NCBI GenBank assembly: GCA_008694505.1
Contig: VZDJ01000623.1
Span: forward strand, 11,716,443 to 11,780,442
Direction: 5' to 3'
Source of the DNA: Cyanoderma ruficeps
Taxonomy: Eukaryota > Chordata > Aves > Passeriformes > Timaliidae
DNA length: 64,000 nt
Shown: positions 24,901 through 38,976 of the stretch, in pieces
Layout: every line of letters begins with the position of its first letter
How positions within the stretch are numbered: position 1 is the stretch's first letter
Notes under the pieces: model-generated
Told to the model about the DNA's origin: nothing
The model's database searches: none
What the model saw: the letters and a program-made list of their open reading frames with translations, nothing else
Position numbers and translations under genes: made by a program

Positions 24901-27900
24901 GGGTTTTTTTCACAGAGTTTTATTATACTTTGTTGTAAGTCTTTAATGGAACTGCAGTGGAAAAAGTGATTGTCAAGATCAAAAATAAGAGAAGGAATTC
25001 AAACTGGCATGATATCAATAGAAGTCTTAATCCAGTTCCTAAGGAAAACAATAGGAGTTTTGGCATTCGCTATAATGGAAGCAGATCCGAGGCTAAGCGT
25101 CTGTGTTTTGGGAGTATGCACAATTTCCCCTAGCTTTCAACTTTAATGATACCGTTCCACACATTCAATTTTTCCCCTGTGAATTCACACTTTCACAGGA
25201 AAATATCAGCATGTTTCACCTGTGGATTTGAGTTCTGGTGAGGAGCTCAAACATTAAGATCACAAGACAAACACTATTCCCACAGATGCCAACATGAAAT
25301 AATCAGTGGTTCTGATGAGGTTTACACTACTCTGACTGTAAACAGACACATGTATGTATACCGAAAAAAGACAAATGCTTTCCCTTTCCTAGAGCATGAA
25401 AGCTCAAACTTCTGAAATTGAATGCTTCTGGACTTGGGATTCCCCTAACCCCTTCATTTTAAGGAAGCTCCACTTTCAAACTTGAAGCTGAAGCACTTCC
25501 ATCTGCAGAGACTGAATACAATAATTTTTCATGTATTGGAACTGGATTTTTTGTTTGCTGGGGGATTTTCAGTGCCGAGGTTTTTTAACTCAAAGGAACT
25601 TCATTCACTATTTTCCATCTATTTCAAATGCTGCTAAGTAATTATATGACAATACAAGCAATTTCTCACTCTACACTCTCTTTTCAGAACCAAAAAATCC
25701 CAATATTTGACTATGTATTACACACACATAGGTAAATATATATACGTACATACAGACTGAGGACAAACACAATGAATGAGAGTCATATCTTTCAAGCAGG
25801 GAGTTTAATTCCTGTGTCCTTCACATGCTGGGAAACACAACAAATTCCCCAAGACACAGCATGTATTCTTCCCCTCCCACTCTCCCCTTTCACATATTCC
25901 CTGTCTTAGTAAAGCTGTAAACAGGAATCTTTGTGCCTTGAGAGACAGACATTTTGCCAGATCCAGGACACCACCAGGTATTTCTCACCCAGGGGGGCTG
26001 GGAAGGAACTCTGGGGAAGCCAGGAAAGGAAAACTTTTCAGCTGAAGTAAGAGTGTCCAACTCCAACAGCTTCCCACAACAGCCAACCCTCTCCTTTGCT
26101 TCCCAATCCTCCATCACCTCACCCTGCTTTGCTTCAGAGCCAGTTCCTGACTCTGCCCATGGTTCCAAATTGAAGGAAGTCAGAATTTGACTTGTGTCTA
26201 AAAGAAAATGCACTTTATTTCCTTCAGAATATAAACCCAAAGGCCCTGGGACTTCACCTTCTCGAGGCTCTGTACATCCAACTCTCTTCCCTTCAGAGCC
26301 AGACGGGTGTTTCTCTCCTGATTCACTAAGCAGCAAAGGTTTTCACTATGTTATTCAATACCACTTTTGTGAACCAGAACAAAATACACCACTTGATTTC
26401 TTTTAAAGAGGCTTTATCATGACCCAGGGCTGGAAACACTTCACGCATGTGTTTGTACAAAGTAGTCCATCACAAACTTCAAAAGACTGTCACCCAGAAA
26501 ACTGTGTACCTAAAAACAGACAAGCCTTCACAGCAGTGTTATCTTTAAAGCCAAAGTAGCAGTAGCAATTTAGGCAAAATTTTCAAACGCTAAGGGCCTG
26601 ACATAATATGCTTTTATATAGGCAAAACCCTGTCTTTATGCCTGGACAAAACTGCTGGGAAGGAGATGTGTCCAAGAAAACCTAGAAGCATGATGACTGT
26701 AGATAATTTTTGCAGAATTCATAAGTAAATTTAAACAATTTACTGCCTATCTGACTTGCCAATGCTTTCTGAAAGAGAGTGAAATAGAGAGAGCACTTGA
26801 GATACTCCTTTCACAACTACTGTATTTAAATCAGAGAATTTCACTACACAGTGTATGCTGTAGAATAAAACCAAAATTTAAATGCAAGGTTTCTGCTGTG
26901 AAAAACTTGAGAACATACAATCAGTTGTCAAGCAACTGATTTTGGATTTAATAAAAGGGGAATCTCAGTCAAGTATGCTGTTTTCTTTCTCTCAGCAGCA
27001 GAGAAAGGAAGTTCTTCATTCACCAAGACAGCCCATCAATAAACTTAAATCCCAGGTTGGAGAAGACCATTGTTACGAATACAAAGATAAAGACCTCCCG
27101 GACTGAACAAAGTACCCAGCATTTTGACATATTAAGCTTTCACAGTCTTAATATTTTTCCTGAAAGTAAATCTCTCCTTTATACGCTTTCCCCCATTATT
27201 GCTTTATCAAAATTATCATGCAAGTAAATAATGCCTATGGATTTAAACAGGAGTGCACCTTTCCAGTATGCAAGGCTCTCACTTTTCCTATTTGGGGCTT
27301 AAACAATCCCATGTAAAACAACTTTCTGAGCTTACACAGCCAGTAATTGTTTAAAGTCTTGTGTCCCTTTTCTGGTGGAACAATGATAAATCATCGGACA
27401 TTAGCTCACACCTTTCTGCCTGATCACTTCCCAAAGCTAAGTATGCATGGAATTGCGTTCCCCCAAAACACCCAACAATGCCAAGAATGCATTGCTCCTG
27501 CCCAAAGGTTTATAAAAGCAGCACAAAAATAGAAAAAGCAGGGGGCTAATATTTTGAATTGAAGACAGTGAGTGGTGACCAAAGGAGACAGTTACATTTC
27601 CCCAGGTGCCACAGTTAGGAAATTGTTACATGGCTCTAACTGTATAACACATCCCATGTGTGGCTACTGCAGTTTTTAAATATCTATCTACATATCTAAC
27701 AGAGAAAATTTATAAATCTCCTTATTAAACACTTTCCTGTTAATCTACTCCTCTGGTCCTAAAAGCCTTCACACCCCTTAGGAATCTCACTGCAAGGCCT
27801 AAACTGTGAGGAGCTGGAACCCACACCAGAGGAGTCACCTCAGGTCCACCCTAGTACGAGTATCTTCTCAGAGACGCTCTGCAGTGGCTCTGGTCTTGGT

Positions 27901-30900
27901 CTAAGTGGTCTGAATATGATGAAGTAAGTAAGGCTTGTATGATCAAGCTGGTACTTGAAGCAGCATAAACCAAGTCCTTTTACAGCCATATTTTTAAAAG
28001 CAGCAAGGTGGTCACTAGGATGAGAATTCAAGCAGTGTTTTTCCTCCAACAGCTCCGCAATGGGCACCTACTTGATGAGCTGCCCCAGGCCATCCATCTG
28101 CCAGAGCAAGGTGTTCTGCAAGAACTTTCGTAGTTTTCACTCATCATCTTCAGCTGAAAACACTTACTCATCAAAACAGAAAAATACACTGATGAAAGTT
28201 CTCTATTAATAACTGAAAGTGGTACATGGCACACCATTAAAATTTTTATATAAGTTCCTTTATTACGTTGTTCAAATAATTCTCTTTCAATAGATGTAAG
28301 TTTTAAAAGGGAATTTATAGATTAGTACTTTTTCTGTTTAACAGAGAGAGATTCCTGTTGTGAAGGGGGACACATCCTTGTCTTTCCATTGTCTTTTATT
28401 TTTCAACATTTCGATGCTGCCTGACACAGTCCTCACCCAACACTTTGGAGAGGGCAAAAGTAATGAAATAATAAATCTGTTTCCCTCATTTAGGAACAAG
28501 AACCACCCAGAATATTTCTGTGGCACAAGGAATGGAATCTTCTTCATGACAGTTGCGCTGTGCAGAAGGTACAGTAGTCTTGGTGTCTGCTGTATTCCAG
28601 CAACCTTACATTCAAATTTGGAAATATATACTGCAAGGCAAACATACCAACACAGCATATGAGTCCAATCACATCTGCAAGTCAGGCAGGAAATCATCTG
28701 AGCAGATGTTATATAGTTAAGTAGGAGTACCCTTTTCCTCTGAATTTCTCTGAATACCAAGGTAAGACCCCAATGAAAATGCTATCCAAAAGGGCATAGC
28801 TTCTCCAGGCATTTACAGTACAGATTTTTCAAGAATTAAATAAAATTACTGAGTTGGCATTTATGAATAAAGAGACCACAGATTATGGAGATCCCTAGTC
28901 ACACAAGTTTTTCAGACAATGAACAAAATGATACACTGTGTAACCCTCAGGATGTGTGACTTGGGAAGCAAAGGGGACTCTAATGCTGGAGTCCTAAGGG
29001 CTGTCCCTGCCCTTCCTGGGCTCACATCCTGCCCCAGCATTTCCAGGCACCCTTTCCTCACCACGGCACATGCTACAAGGCTGGCTGCAAGAGTCATGTT
29101 GAGAAGGCAAGACAGGCAACCTGGTTTAGTCTGCAAACCAGAAAGGACTCAGTGAGGGAAGGAGGCAGATCCTGACTCCACACCCCATGAAACTAATGCC
29201 TAAATTATTTGAAGATAAACTGAGCACACACAAAGATCTGCTCCTCTGGCTTCCAACCTCAATATCATCAGATGAGAAGATGCCCCTTCAGAGTTGGAAG
29301 CTGAGAACCCAGTTCTACAACTTTAGAGACAAAAGACAAACAGTAGAGAAATTTATGGGACAGCATAGATTTCAAACAAAAACCTAAAACACTCAATGAA
29401 GAACAACCAAACAAAATCAAGAAAATCTTGAGCAAAGAATGGATTCTTGTCTGCCTGATGAGAATAAACTGTACAGCATATATCACCTCCTTTGAGCTAC
29501 CTGCAAACACAACACACTGACACAAGTTTTGTCATCAGAGATTCTTGCCACTCCCTCTGAAAGAAAATCTGATAAAAGGTGCTTGGTGCACTATATGTAA
29601 ACAGACTTGAAAGGAGAATTTTGCTAATAAAGTCTGTAAAGATTAATGTCCAGTTGAGATCCTCAAAAGTAAGGTGTGCTTACAGACTGTTGCTCTCTCT
29701 CATTAGAGTGCATACTCTGCTTTTCTGCTACAAATCTCTTCAGATCCCAACATGCTGAAATATGGCACACAGCAGACATTATTTACAGCAAAGGATTAGG
29801 TTAGTTAATTTATTGGTGTTAATTTAGAGGCATTTACTTGTTGAAGTAGTTGCACATTTAGTCCACAGGCTTACCGTGAGAATGTGACCAACATGAGTTG
29901 TTTAACTGGTCCCTCAGAACTCAGCAAACTGATCTTTATCTTCCTCTTCGCCAAGTCAAAGGAAAAATTCCCATTCCTGGGAAGGGCACAGGCTCCAGCC
30001 CATACCACAATTCTTCCAGAACTGTGGCCAACTTTTCCCATTGCATTTTTACAGTGAGTTCCTGATGTTTAATTAGTACACTTGGTATCCAGATAGAAAA
30101 CAGCTTGATCTACTCTAGCTAAGGTTCAGGTATTAGATTTTTGGGTCAATATTTCCTTTTACATCAATGAGACTCTCCTATGAGGTAATTAAATCACATG
30201 CTTACTCATGGTGTGCAAGTAATGTACACCTGGTAATTGCGATACAACTGCTCTTGGAACAAAGCATTGCTTAATGCACACATGGCAGAATTAGGCCCCA
30301 GGACTCTATTAAAATGCAGCACAACTGTCAGAGTATGGCTTTCTCATAACAACACGTGATTTTAAAATGAAATTGCAGCAAGTTGGGAAATCTTACATTA
30401 AAGCAATTAAACGTTTGCTCATTAAAGTGTTTTTGGGTTTTTTAACCCCCAAAATGAAAAACTGATAGTTGTGAAATCACAGGGCTCCAAGTGTGAGGGC
30501 ATTCAGAAAAGCAGTAAGTGTGCTTGCTTGCTTGCAAGAGTTAAAAAAAGTTCCATAAAAAAGTGCTGATGCTGTCTCCGTTACTCCTCTGGTTCAGGAA
30601 CCTGTCTTGCCATCCTGACCATGCTCTATCTGCTCAATGGGCAAAGAGCAGCTCAAAGGAGGATGAGATGCAGACTTTGTGCAGGAGGTACCCACGGCCC
30701 TTTAAGGCTGGACATTGACTTCTGCCAGTGCAAATCTCCTGGAAAGCTCAGCATCAATTTTACCAAGAAAGGGCAGGAAAATGCAAACAAGGAGTCTACA
30801 GTTACCAAAACAGTTTTATAATATGAACTGTCCGTACTTAAAATGAAAACAACATTTTAACTAAAAAAGGAAAAGGGAGGTGCTGAAAGGCCAATAATTC

Positions 30901-33900
30901 ATGTACTTCATTAATTTGTTGGCTGTATGAAATCCAACAGACTAACTCAGCAAGTCAAAACTTCTTGTGCATGAGTCAGGATTTGATTCACAATCTGACT
31001 TTATAAGCCTGCTAATGCACTCATTACATTCTCACAGCCCTACTAAATCACTCTCCACTCACCGTATTTGGGCTAAACATAAGAAGGCAACATGTTTGTA
31101 TCTTTTAATAATACCATAGTTTGTCATTGCCTTAAAAAGCGAGATTTTTAAACTATTTCAAAGAGAAATACATATAGATGTTGGTACATTCCCAAATATG
31201 TACAGAAAGACAATTTATAAAGAAAAACAGAGCAAATGCAAGTCTGTACAGTATTCAGAACTGGGCCATCTGTACTATTTGGAACACAGACTGAAGTAAA
31301 ACAACAAACCAAATTCCCCTGTGAGCTACAGCTACAGTCTCTTGTCTTCTGTATTTGGGTACACAGAAGGATCCTGTTCCTAGACTGCCATCCACATCCA
31401 GTGGGAAAGTGAGAAATCCCATGAGGGTGCACTAATTAACAAGAGCTATGTTGGCACTGGCAATACCTGTAGAAGCACTGGAAGGAAGCTTAGGAGAGTA
31501 CTGAATACATGGGAGGGAGATTCTTGTTTTATTCTGACTGCAGTTAACTAGTGCATGTCACCTGCCCTGAGGGAAATCATAATTAGGGTAAGGCACCCAT
31601 ATTTTCTGTAAGGTCAGGCCCTCAAAGGGCTCCGGTAGGAAAACTCCACTGACCTCAGAAAATTTGCAAGAGGATTATAGAAGCCCCTCATCTTCATGAT
31701 CCCACTGCATGAGTAACTGAAGTGAATTGTTTGAGCCAAGTCAGAAAACATAACATACTTTCCATAGTGAAAACAACTGAAAACTCACCTGACATAATTC
31801 ATCCACTAAAATAGTTCTGATCATTTCACATCATTTCTGAAGAACAGGTTCCATATAAAAAATGGAAAAGATCAATACTAGATGGGGCAGACCTGACTTG
31901 TGTTTGCCATCTCTTCACACCATCCCTGGACTGTGGCAAAGAAGAGAAGCACTGATAACAGCTATCAATCACAGATTATTTGAATTATGCTCAGCCCAAG
32001 GAAGCTGCATTCCAAAAAAGGACAAAATGCACTTCAAAAGGGAAAGGAGAAAGACTTTGTATTTCACAGCAGACCTGCCTAATGCACAGCCTGGGGCATC
32101 CCACTCCACATCCACCCTGTAGGCAAAGCCAGCCCCACCTCTCTGCCTTCCCAGCCGGGCAGTGAAGGCTATATCCTCTCCTTGAGATACCTCCTGGTTA
32201 GAAGGCATATTCCATCCATGCATCTTTGAAAAAGTAATTGTACCCCAAAAAGGATTGTGTCTACTACATTTGTTTGCCTTCTTTTTCTTACAGCCACCAC
32301 TGAAAATGTCACTTGAAGTGCATGTACCAAGAACAAACTGTGCCTCTGATCTATCCAACAACCTATGATGCAAGTAGAAAATAAAATTAAGAAACACAAA
32401 ACAACTCATTGATTCCCTTAAGTGATCACACAAAAACCCCATTAAATAAACAAAACTACCAAGACCTCAAATACCTTTCCAACTGTGAACTGCAGTACAG
32501 AAGAGAACCTGGACATTCTGGAGATTAAAAGCTTGACCTGGAAAAGTCCAAGATCTCCCTATCCCAATGACTTTTGTGACAAAGGGTGGTCCCCAAACCC
32601 TTCAAATTGTGACCATGAATTTTCTACTGTTTCTGAGTGCTCACATACTATCTGTGTCTGTTACTAAGAACTGTCACTGGTGCAGGACTTCCTAAACACA
32701 CTGCACTGGCCAAGAGAAAAGTCAGAGACAGGCCCAGCCCCAAGGTGTTTACATGCATTTGAAGTCCTTAATGAAGCTGCCAGACAGGGCAGAAAAGATT
32801 GACAGATGTTCCTAGCGGCCCAACTCGAACAGTTAATCCGACAGGGAGACAAATGCGCAAGATGTGGAAATCCACTGCACAATCAACCTCAGCACTTTAG
32901 GTACACAAATCTCTGCAAGCAAACAGCTCTTACCAAAAGAACGATTCTTAAAAGAAGAGATCTCCACCAAGAAAAATGTTACAAAATCCACAGGCAAGAA
33001 AAATCCATATGAAAAGCAGACAAACAACAGGGTCTAGATTGCTTATCAAAACCAGCCTTTCCTCCTAAAAATGAATTGAAAATGGTAACAAGAAGTTTGT
33101 TACAATGACGTCTAGCACCAGGTGGGAAAGGAAGTCAAACTGTTGACCTGGTCTTGCAAACCTCTTTCTACCCAGGCAGTTAGAATGAAGTTAAGGAAAT
33201 TGCTCAAGGCAGACACAATAGCTCATTCAAGCAAGAATTTGTAGTGTTGGTGCCTAAAGAGATATTTACCAGTGATAGAGTTTTCAGACCTGAAAATTAT
33301 TATAATAAGCTTTGGTGTCTCTTCCTTATAGACAATTGACCTGTTTATACCTGAAAACTGTTTTACCATTTGCAACCAAATTACACATGTTCTAGTATTT
33401 TGGGCAGAAACAGCAAACGTGGTTGACAGCCACGCTGAATCATGCCAAATATCCCAGCAAATTTCTCCTCATTAGCGCTGTTCTAAACCATCTAACTGCA
33501 GCAGTTTGTTTGCCAACAGTTTCTCAGCCCAATGTATTCTGAGAGTCAGCATTGGAGAATCTGCTTTCTGCAACAATGGGTAATGGCAGCAGTGGGTATA
33601 AGCTGCTGGTAATCTACAGGGAAACTAAAAGAGCTCCACCAGAAAGTGCAATTAAACCAGTATTTACCTCTCACAGCAGAAGGACCATTCACATGTAATT
33701 CAGGAAGAATATAAACAGTTTTAAGATACTTATACTGGCAGATAAAAGCTTTTTCATAGTACAGATTTCTTTTAATGCAGCCAAAGTTACTAACTTAAGA
33801 GTGATAGTGCCTAACATCGACTACTTTAATTTTGATGGCATAAAAACTTGGATCTTGGGTGCTTTTTCCACTAAAGTAATGAATAACTATTCTCAGGTTC

Positions 33901-34329
33901 GTAGTCCCACATGATGTGACATCATAGGGACTAGAGGGTGCATGTAGACATTGTAACATTAACAACACAAAGGAAGAGCTGCTTTCTCAGAGTATTCAAG
34001 TGGAAGAGATGGGAGAATTGTCTTTACAAATGGGATAGATGTTCAAAAATTACAAGAAAGGAGCAAAAGATTTCCTGTAAAGTGAAACACACCACAATGT
34101 CATTGCATCACTACAATTTCACAGGCTCTAAGGCTTCACACCCCAGACCACTCAAATCTCTTCAATACATTTAATGTCCCAGGTTACATAGACTGGACAG
34201 GCGTTGGTCCCACTAGCAACCAAATTCTGCTCATCTCCCCACTGGGAACAGACTCATGGAATCATCAGGACACTGTATGACTCTAGACTTGGTGGGAGCT
34301 GGTTGTAGTGAAGTGGCAGAATTCATTGT
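24901..34329. other. Intronic, no gene seen
   Basis: Long stretch of unique sequence with short AT-rich blocks (about 26690-26760, 27130-27240, 30340-30440, 30890-31030), the last two having some enhancer-like texture. Minus-strand frames of 148, 140 and 157 codons at about 25.9-26.3, 28.3-28.8 and 32.0-32.4 kb have no recognisable domain. No element can be named. Confidence 0.5.
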
Positions 34330-34580
34330 AATGTGAGCAAAAGTAAAGAGATGCATTTTAGAACAAAACCATATAAGACACACTATATGATGCGAGGAAA
34401 CCAAAACGTACTGCCAGCGGATAGGAGACAGGCTGTTTGAGAAAAGAAAAGCCTAATGGAATTCTTGGCTGCACTAAAAAAGAACCCTTTATGCCACAGT
34501 ACAAGCCCCAGTGAAACTGTATCTGGCCTATCATCTCTGTTTGGGGCTATGATCCTGCAGCACCACGGAGCCCCCAGCTG
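34330..34580 (+). mobile_element. Old CR1-like LINE fragment
   Basis: 34441-34490 (AAGAAAAGCCTAATGG, then CTTGGCTGCACTAAAAAAGA) resembles the CR1 reverse-transcriptase segment that reads as the translated string AKKANGILGCIKKS. A patch about 20-60 bases further resembles the next conserved part (LVRPHLEYCVQFWAP). Gaps and many substitutions mean it is ancient and dead. The comparison is from memory of CR1 consensus sequence, and the outer limits are uncertain. Confidence 0.45.
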
Positions 34581-36030
34581 CTACAGCCCCTGACTGCCTT
34601 CACCCGCACGCTTGCCTTGGGACGTCTCTCCTTGCAGCACACCTCTCAAGATCTGAATGCAGCTCCCAAAGTGGTGCAAAGAGAGCATCTTCACAAGCTC
34701 ATATTGTTTGGCCCTGCTGAATCATACTCGCTTTGGAAGCTTCCCACAGTAGCAAAGAAGAAACTAAGAAAAAACTGGATGCAGGTTTAAATGCATTAAT
34801 TCCCTTGGTTTCATTCCTGACACCATCCAAGAGACCAGCTGTTCACCCTGTCCCTGAAACCTGGAGCCAACACAGCATGCCACTGTCACCCCTTCTTGTC
34901 CTCTGACCCAGGGGCAGGACCTCCACTGTTGGCTCCAGCTGCCATCTTCACACTGTAAGGGCTGAGGATCTGCTCAGAGCCATCACACAGATTTTAAACC
35001 CAGGCAGGCAGTAATTTCTGGTATTTTCATTAACTGCACAAGTGCCAGTGTATTTTCCATTTAAAAACTGAAAGAACAGAGGCAGGCAAGACCTGAACTC
35101 ATACATATGGGAAGAAGGAAGGGACTTCTAAAACCCTAAGAAGAGCTTGGAATATCTGAGGCACATGGGAGGGGGCAAGTCCTACCAAGAGGGGACAATA
35201 CCAGCACCTGCACCTCTTGCACTTCCCTTTCAGCCAGTGTCACACCAGCCGCTTGCCCTGTTAAACCCCTGCCTTGAATTAAACATTTTGAGCAATTCAA
35301 GTAAATAAAAACATGATACAGAATAGATACATACAGTCTATGGGTACAAACCTCCCTGAAAAATAAAGTTATGAACATAATGTAACAGTGAAAAAGTGAG
35401 ACAAAGTACAATGGTAAATGAAATGATATTATGATGACTTCAGTGCTCCGGCCCCAGTTTCTGTTATTCAGTGACCCATCAATTTGAAACAAATAAGCAA
35501 GAAGTCCTGACTGAGAACACCCTTCTACAGGCAGGTGATGGCAATCTTCCAGGCTAAACCATGTTTATTTTCAGATCCTGGAGAAACTTATAGTTCATCT
35601 GTGGTTTAGTTGCTGTGGCTACGCAGACAAAGACTTGAGCTCCTTTTCTGCCAGTTCAGCCCGTAGCTCAGGGCATTCAACATGTTAATTCTGCTGGGGC
35701 CAGATGAGTGATACCCTGGAGCAGATACGATCTGGCTGCTACCGATGAAAGACTCATTAAAATTTTCTTGCTGCGAACACACAAGCGCAAGAACAATTTT
35801 GAGTGACCTTATAGCTGTGGAAATGGCCAACGGCCAAACTCCTACCACTGTGTACGACCCTTGTACCGGAGCTGGAGAAAACAAATTTAACAAGACCATA
35901 GCTGCAAGGGAATACTCCTGAAACTTAAAAATCTTCCCAACATTTTCTTCACTGTGAGGCAGAGGGATTCGCTTTCACACAGAACAAGCCTCCGCTTCAT
36001 CCACCTTGTATCAGATAACCTTTTACATCC
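34581..36030. other. Intronic flank of the CpG island, no gene seen
   Basis: Unique sequence. 35600-35900 is less repetitive and has scattered CpGs, as in an island shore. A 97-codon minus-strand frame here has no recognised relative. Confidence 0.5.
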
Positions 36031-36063
36031 CGGCTCCCGGAGTTTTGTCTTCTCCGGGAGCTG
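36031..36063. repeat. Strong GC-rich hairpin at CpG-island edge
   Basis: GCTCCCGGAG at 36033-36042 is the exact reverse complement of CTCCGGGAGC at 36052-36061, with a 9-base loop. A G-T and a C-G pair extend the stem to 12. This would fold stably in either RNA strand. Confidence 0.9.
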
Positions 36064-36300
36064 TGAAAATTCCTCCGGTGCAGTGGCTGCGGTCAAAGAT
36101 CGCATTTACAAGCGGAGCGCGATGCTGCCGGTAACCACAGCAACGGGGCCCCCCTCCCCGAGCCCCCGGCCCCTCCGGTTGATGAGTAACTCGGGGACAA
36201 TGGCTGCGCCCGGCGCTCCCGCAGGTCCCTAACGCGGCCGGCAGGGAAGGGGGGTGAAAGGCTGCAGCGTGAAACAAACCCCGGGGAAGGGGGACCAGGG
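36031..36300. promoter_or_regulatory. Intronic CpG island
   Basis: By hand count about 23 CpGs occur in 270 bases, where C and G together make up roughly 60 percent. The surrounding kilobases have one or two CpGs per 100 bases or fewer. It starts with a strong GC hairpin and ends with G-rich runs. Unmethylated islands of this size inside long introns often mark an alternative promoter, a nested noncoding RNA promoter or a developmental enhancer. Frames reading through it (plus 35954-36232; minus 36023-36535) have no recognisable domain. Which strand, if any, is transcribed cannot be told. Confidence 0.55.
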
Positions 36301-38976
36301 AAGGCTCCAAGCTGAAACAGCAGCTGGAGACACACCCGTAGCTGGTGGGAACAATCATAAAGGCAGTACTGAAGCAAATTTTGCCAAATGCCTTTATTAT
36401 TCTTCCTAAAGGGTTTTTGAATGAGTATTTACAGCACTTTCTCATGTGGAGAAAACACATAAGAATTATGAGTTGGATACAGATTTTGGTCCTCCTTAAC
36501 TTCAGAACTTTCAAAAAGGAAGCGCAGAGAAACATTTGTTCAAAGCATTGTTTCAGCCATCAGTTCACCTGTAGCAATCCCTTTGCCAAGTGTAATGTCA
36601 AGTCCAACCATGCTGAGCTGCTTGAAAAATCTATTACTAAACATGTTTCAATATTCCATTATTTCTGAAATATTTAAAATCAGCTGCACATGTGAAAAGA
36701 AAAAACTTTTCCACAAAAGCAGTAACTCAGCACCTGCTGCAGCATCCTAAGAGCAAGAGAAGGCAGATGTGGGGCAAGCATGGCTATGTACTAAAATGAC
36801 AAAACTTGTCTCCTGTTATCTTGTGAGCTCAGCGACCCTCCTGTGGCCTTTCCTCACTTGATGAGACCCTGCAGACTTGCTCCAAGCTACTGCCTGACAT
36901 CCAGACAAGAATGGACAGCTGGGAAACTCGAGGTGGTGCACATATTCCCCTCCAGGCTGCTGCAGCAGCACAGGCACATGATGTTGACATGGCAGTGCAA
37001 TAGGATCTATGAGGTGAAAGAAAGCAGGGGCTGACAGCCTCTCTGCATGCATTTCAGGGGTTCCTGGTCTTGCCTGTCCTGGCTCAGTCCTGAGAACTGG
37101 CTGTGTTTAAAGGGAGCACTCTGGACAAATTTCATCGGGGAGAAACCCAGTTCCTGCACTCACAAGTGACTGCATGAAACACATCGAAGTGCACATTGCA
37201 GTGGATAAGTGGAAATGATCAGCAGATCTGCTTCAAAAGCACATTTGTGATCTGAACTAAAATGCTGACATAGATGCACCTATGGTGAGACAGATTTAAA
37301 CTACACCACAGCTTTCAGCTTTCCACAACTCCCCAGAAACCCTGATGCAATATAAAAAAATAGCCCATTTCTCCCTCAGATGGATTTTCCCATACCCACA
37401 AACTCTGAAGTTACTATTCTGGAACTGATGAACTCTCACGCAGGGAATGAAAGTAAAACAAATGGCTCCCAGGTCCTGCTCCTTTCAAGTCGATTGCAGA
37501 AGTCCCTTTGACTTCAGAGACAACAATAAGAACAATAATAGGTTCTCATTAGGCCTCATTCCCAGCAGGGCTTTGGGTACTTCCAGAAATAACAAGATCT
37601 TCCTAAAGGTCTCTTTCTTTGTCTCCTTCTTTAATCTCAACAGGATTGGAATTTGGGGTTAATTTTGTTGCAGAAGTAGGCATTGAAATCCAGTGCAGCT
37701 CACATCAACACCTCTCATTCTGCCACTGTCTCCAAAGAGCTTAGGATTAAACCTTTCTCGCTGGGTAGCCAGGTAAAAAAGTAGGTTCCTAACAGATGGC
37801 TCTGGGCTAGCCACAAGTTTAGCTTTTATCTAATTAATATTCCTTGCATGTGCATGTGTTATGAAAGAATTGAAAGTAGGTGTATGGAATAAAGCACATC
37901 CAGGGACTCCAACTAGTGAAAGATATAACTGCCAAGAGACTTCTACAACCTCACCCCAGCCCCTGCACATATTTTATTTCTAGCTTAATTATCTTCCAGT
38001 CTTTTCCCAGATTATCCAGCATACAATTTGATTCACTTTATATAGTAAAGATCCCATCCAAGAAACATGTGCCTCCTCATCTTATTTTAGTCTTCTTGTG
38101 AAATACAGCACAGATATAGCAGTGATTGAAATAAATAATTACATCTCTCTATAAAAAAATCCCCACCATACTGATTCTATATGATATTTCTAGATTTAGC
38201 ATAAAAATGATTAGTTCATGTTCTCAACTCTCTCTTTTGTATCTGCATAGTTCTGTCCAGAGCCAAACACACTGATGATACATTTGGATCTGCCTGCTCC
38301 AGAGGTAACAGTTAATTCCCAACCTTGTTTAGGTCTTTTCAGGCAAGACACCGAACTTCTAACAAGGAAGGATTTCCCAGGCTGTGCTTTTCAAGCCTGC
38401 TCAGAGCTGGTCATTCAGGGCTCAGTTGGAGTGTCTTCCTCGAATCTTTTCCTATTCATCTAGGGAACCAAGCTGTGATCCTGGTTTAGACCTAAAAACC
38501 TGGTGCCTTGCAATAGCAAGAAATTGGAACTTAATTCCCATTGAGTCATTTCTCCTAGAAAGTAATTAAAAGAAGCATTGATACACAAACAGCACTCCAG
38601 AGTTCTATTGTTCTACAAGTGACAGAAATCTGCATTTAGACAATGAAATAGGCTCTTCAATTTAAAGGGTCCCTTACTTAAAAAAGGGACTACAAAGGTG
38701 CATCTTGCAGCCTACTTTTCCTAAGGAATCTCTAAGAGGACGTTTCAATCACTATGACAACCTCTTTTTAATGCCAATGATTTTCTAGCCCAGACAACTC
38801 TTTCTTGAGAAAGGGCATGTTTTAAGGCTCTGCCAAAACTGTGGTTAAAAGCCCTGCTGACAAGAGAATAATCTATGAGGTTACCATTTTGGCAAACATG
38901 AGTTTTCAAAAAGAATCAGGAATTTTACATTATAACTGGCCAAAAGATTGCTGTTGTGAAGGAAGAAAATAACAGA
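36301..38976. other. Intronic, no gene seen
   Basis: Unique sequence. A 7-bp stem (GTCCCTT/AAGGGAC) at 38669-38690 is the only structure noted. No coding or mobile element recognised. Confidence 0.5.

Noticed and set aside
31969..32442. 157-codon minus-strand open frame as a nested gene
   Set aside because: No domain, no signal peptide pattern beyond random hydrophobic runs, and a KKKK run from a T-rich stretch.
35954..36535. Protein-coding first exon in the CpG island
   Set aside because: Frames on both strands are GC-driven and lack any recognised domain. The island itself is kept as a regulatory feature.
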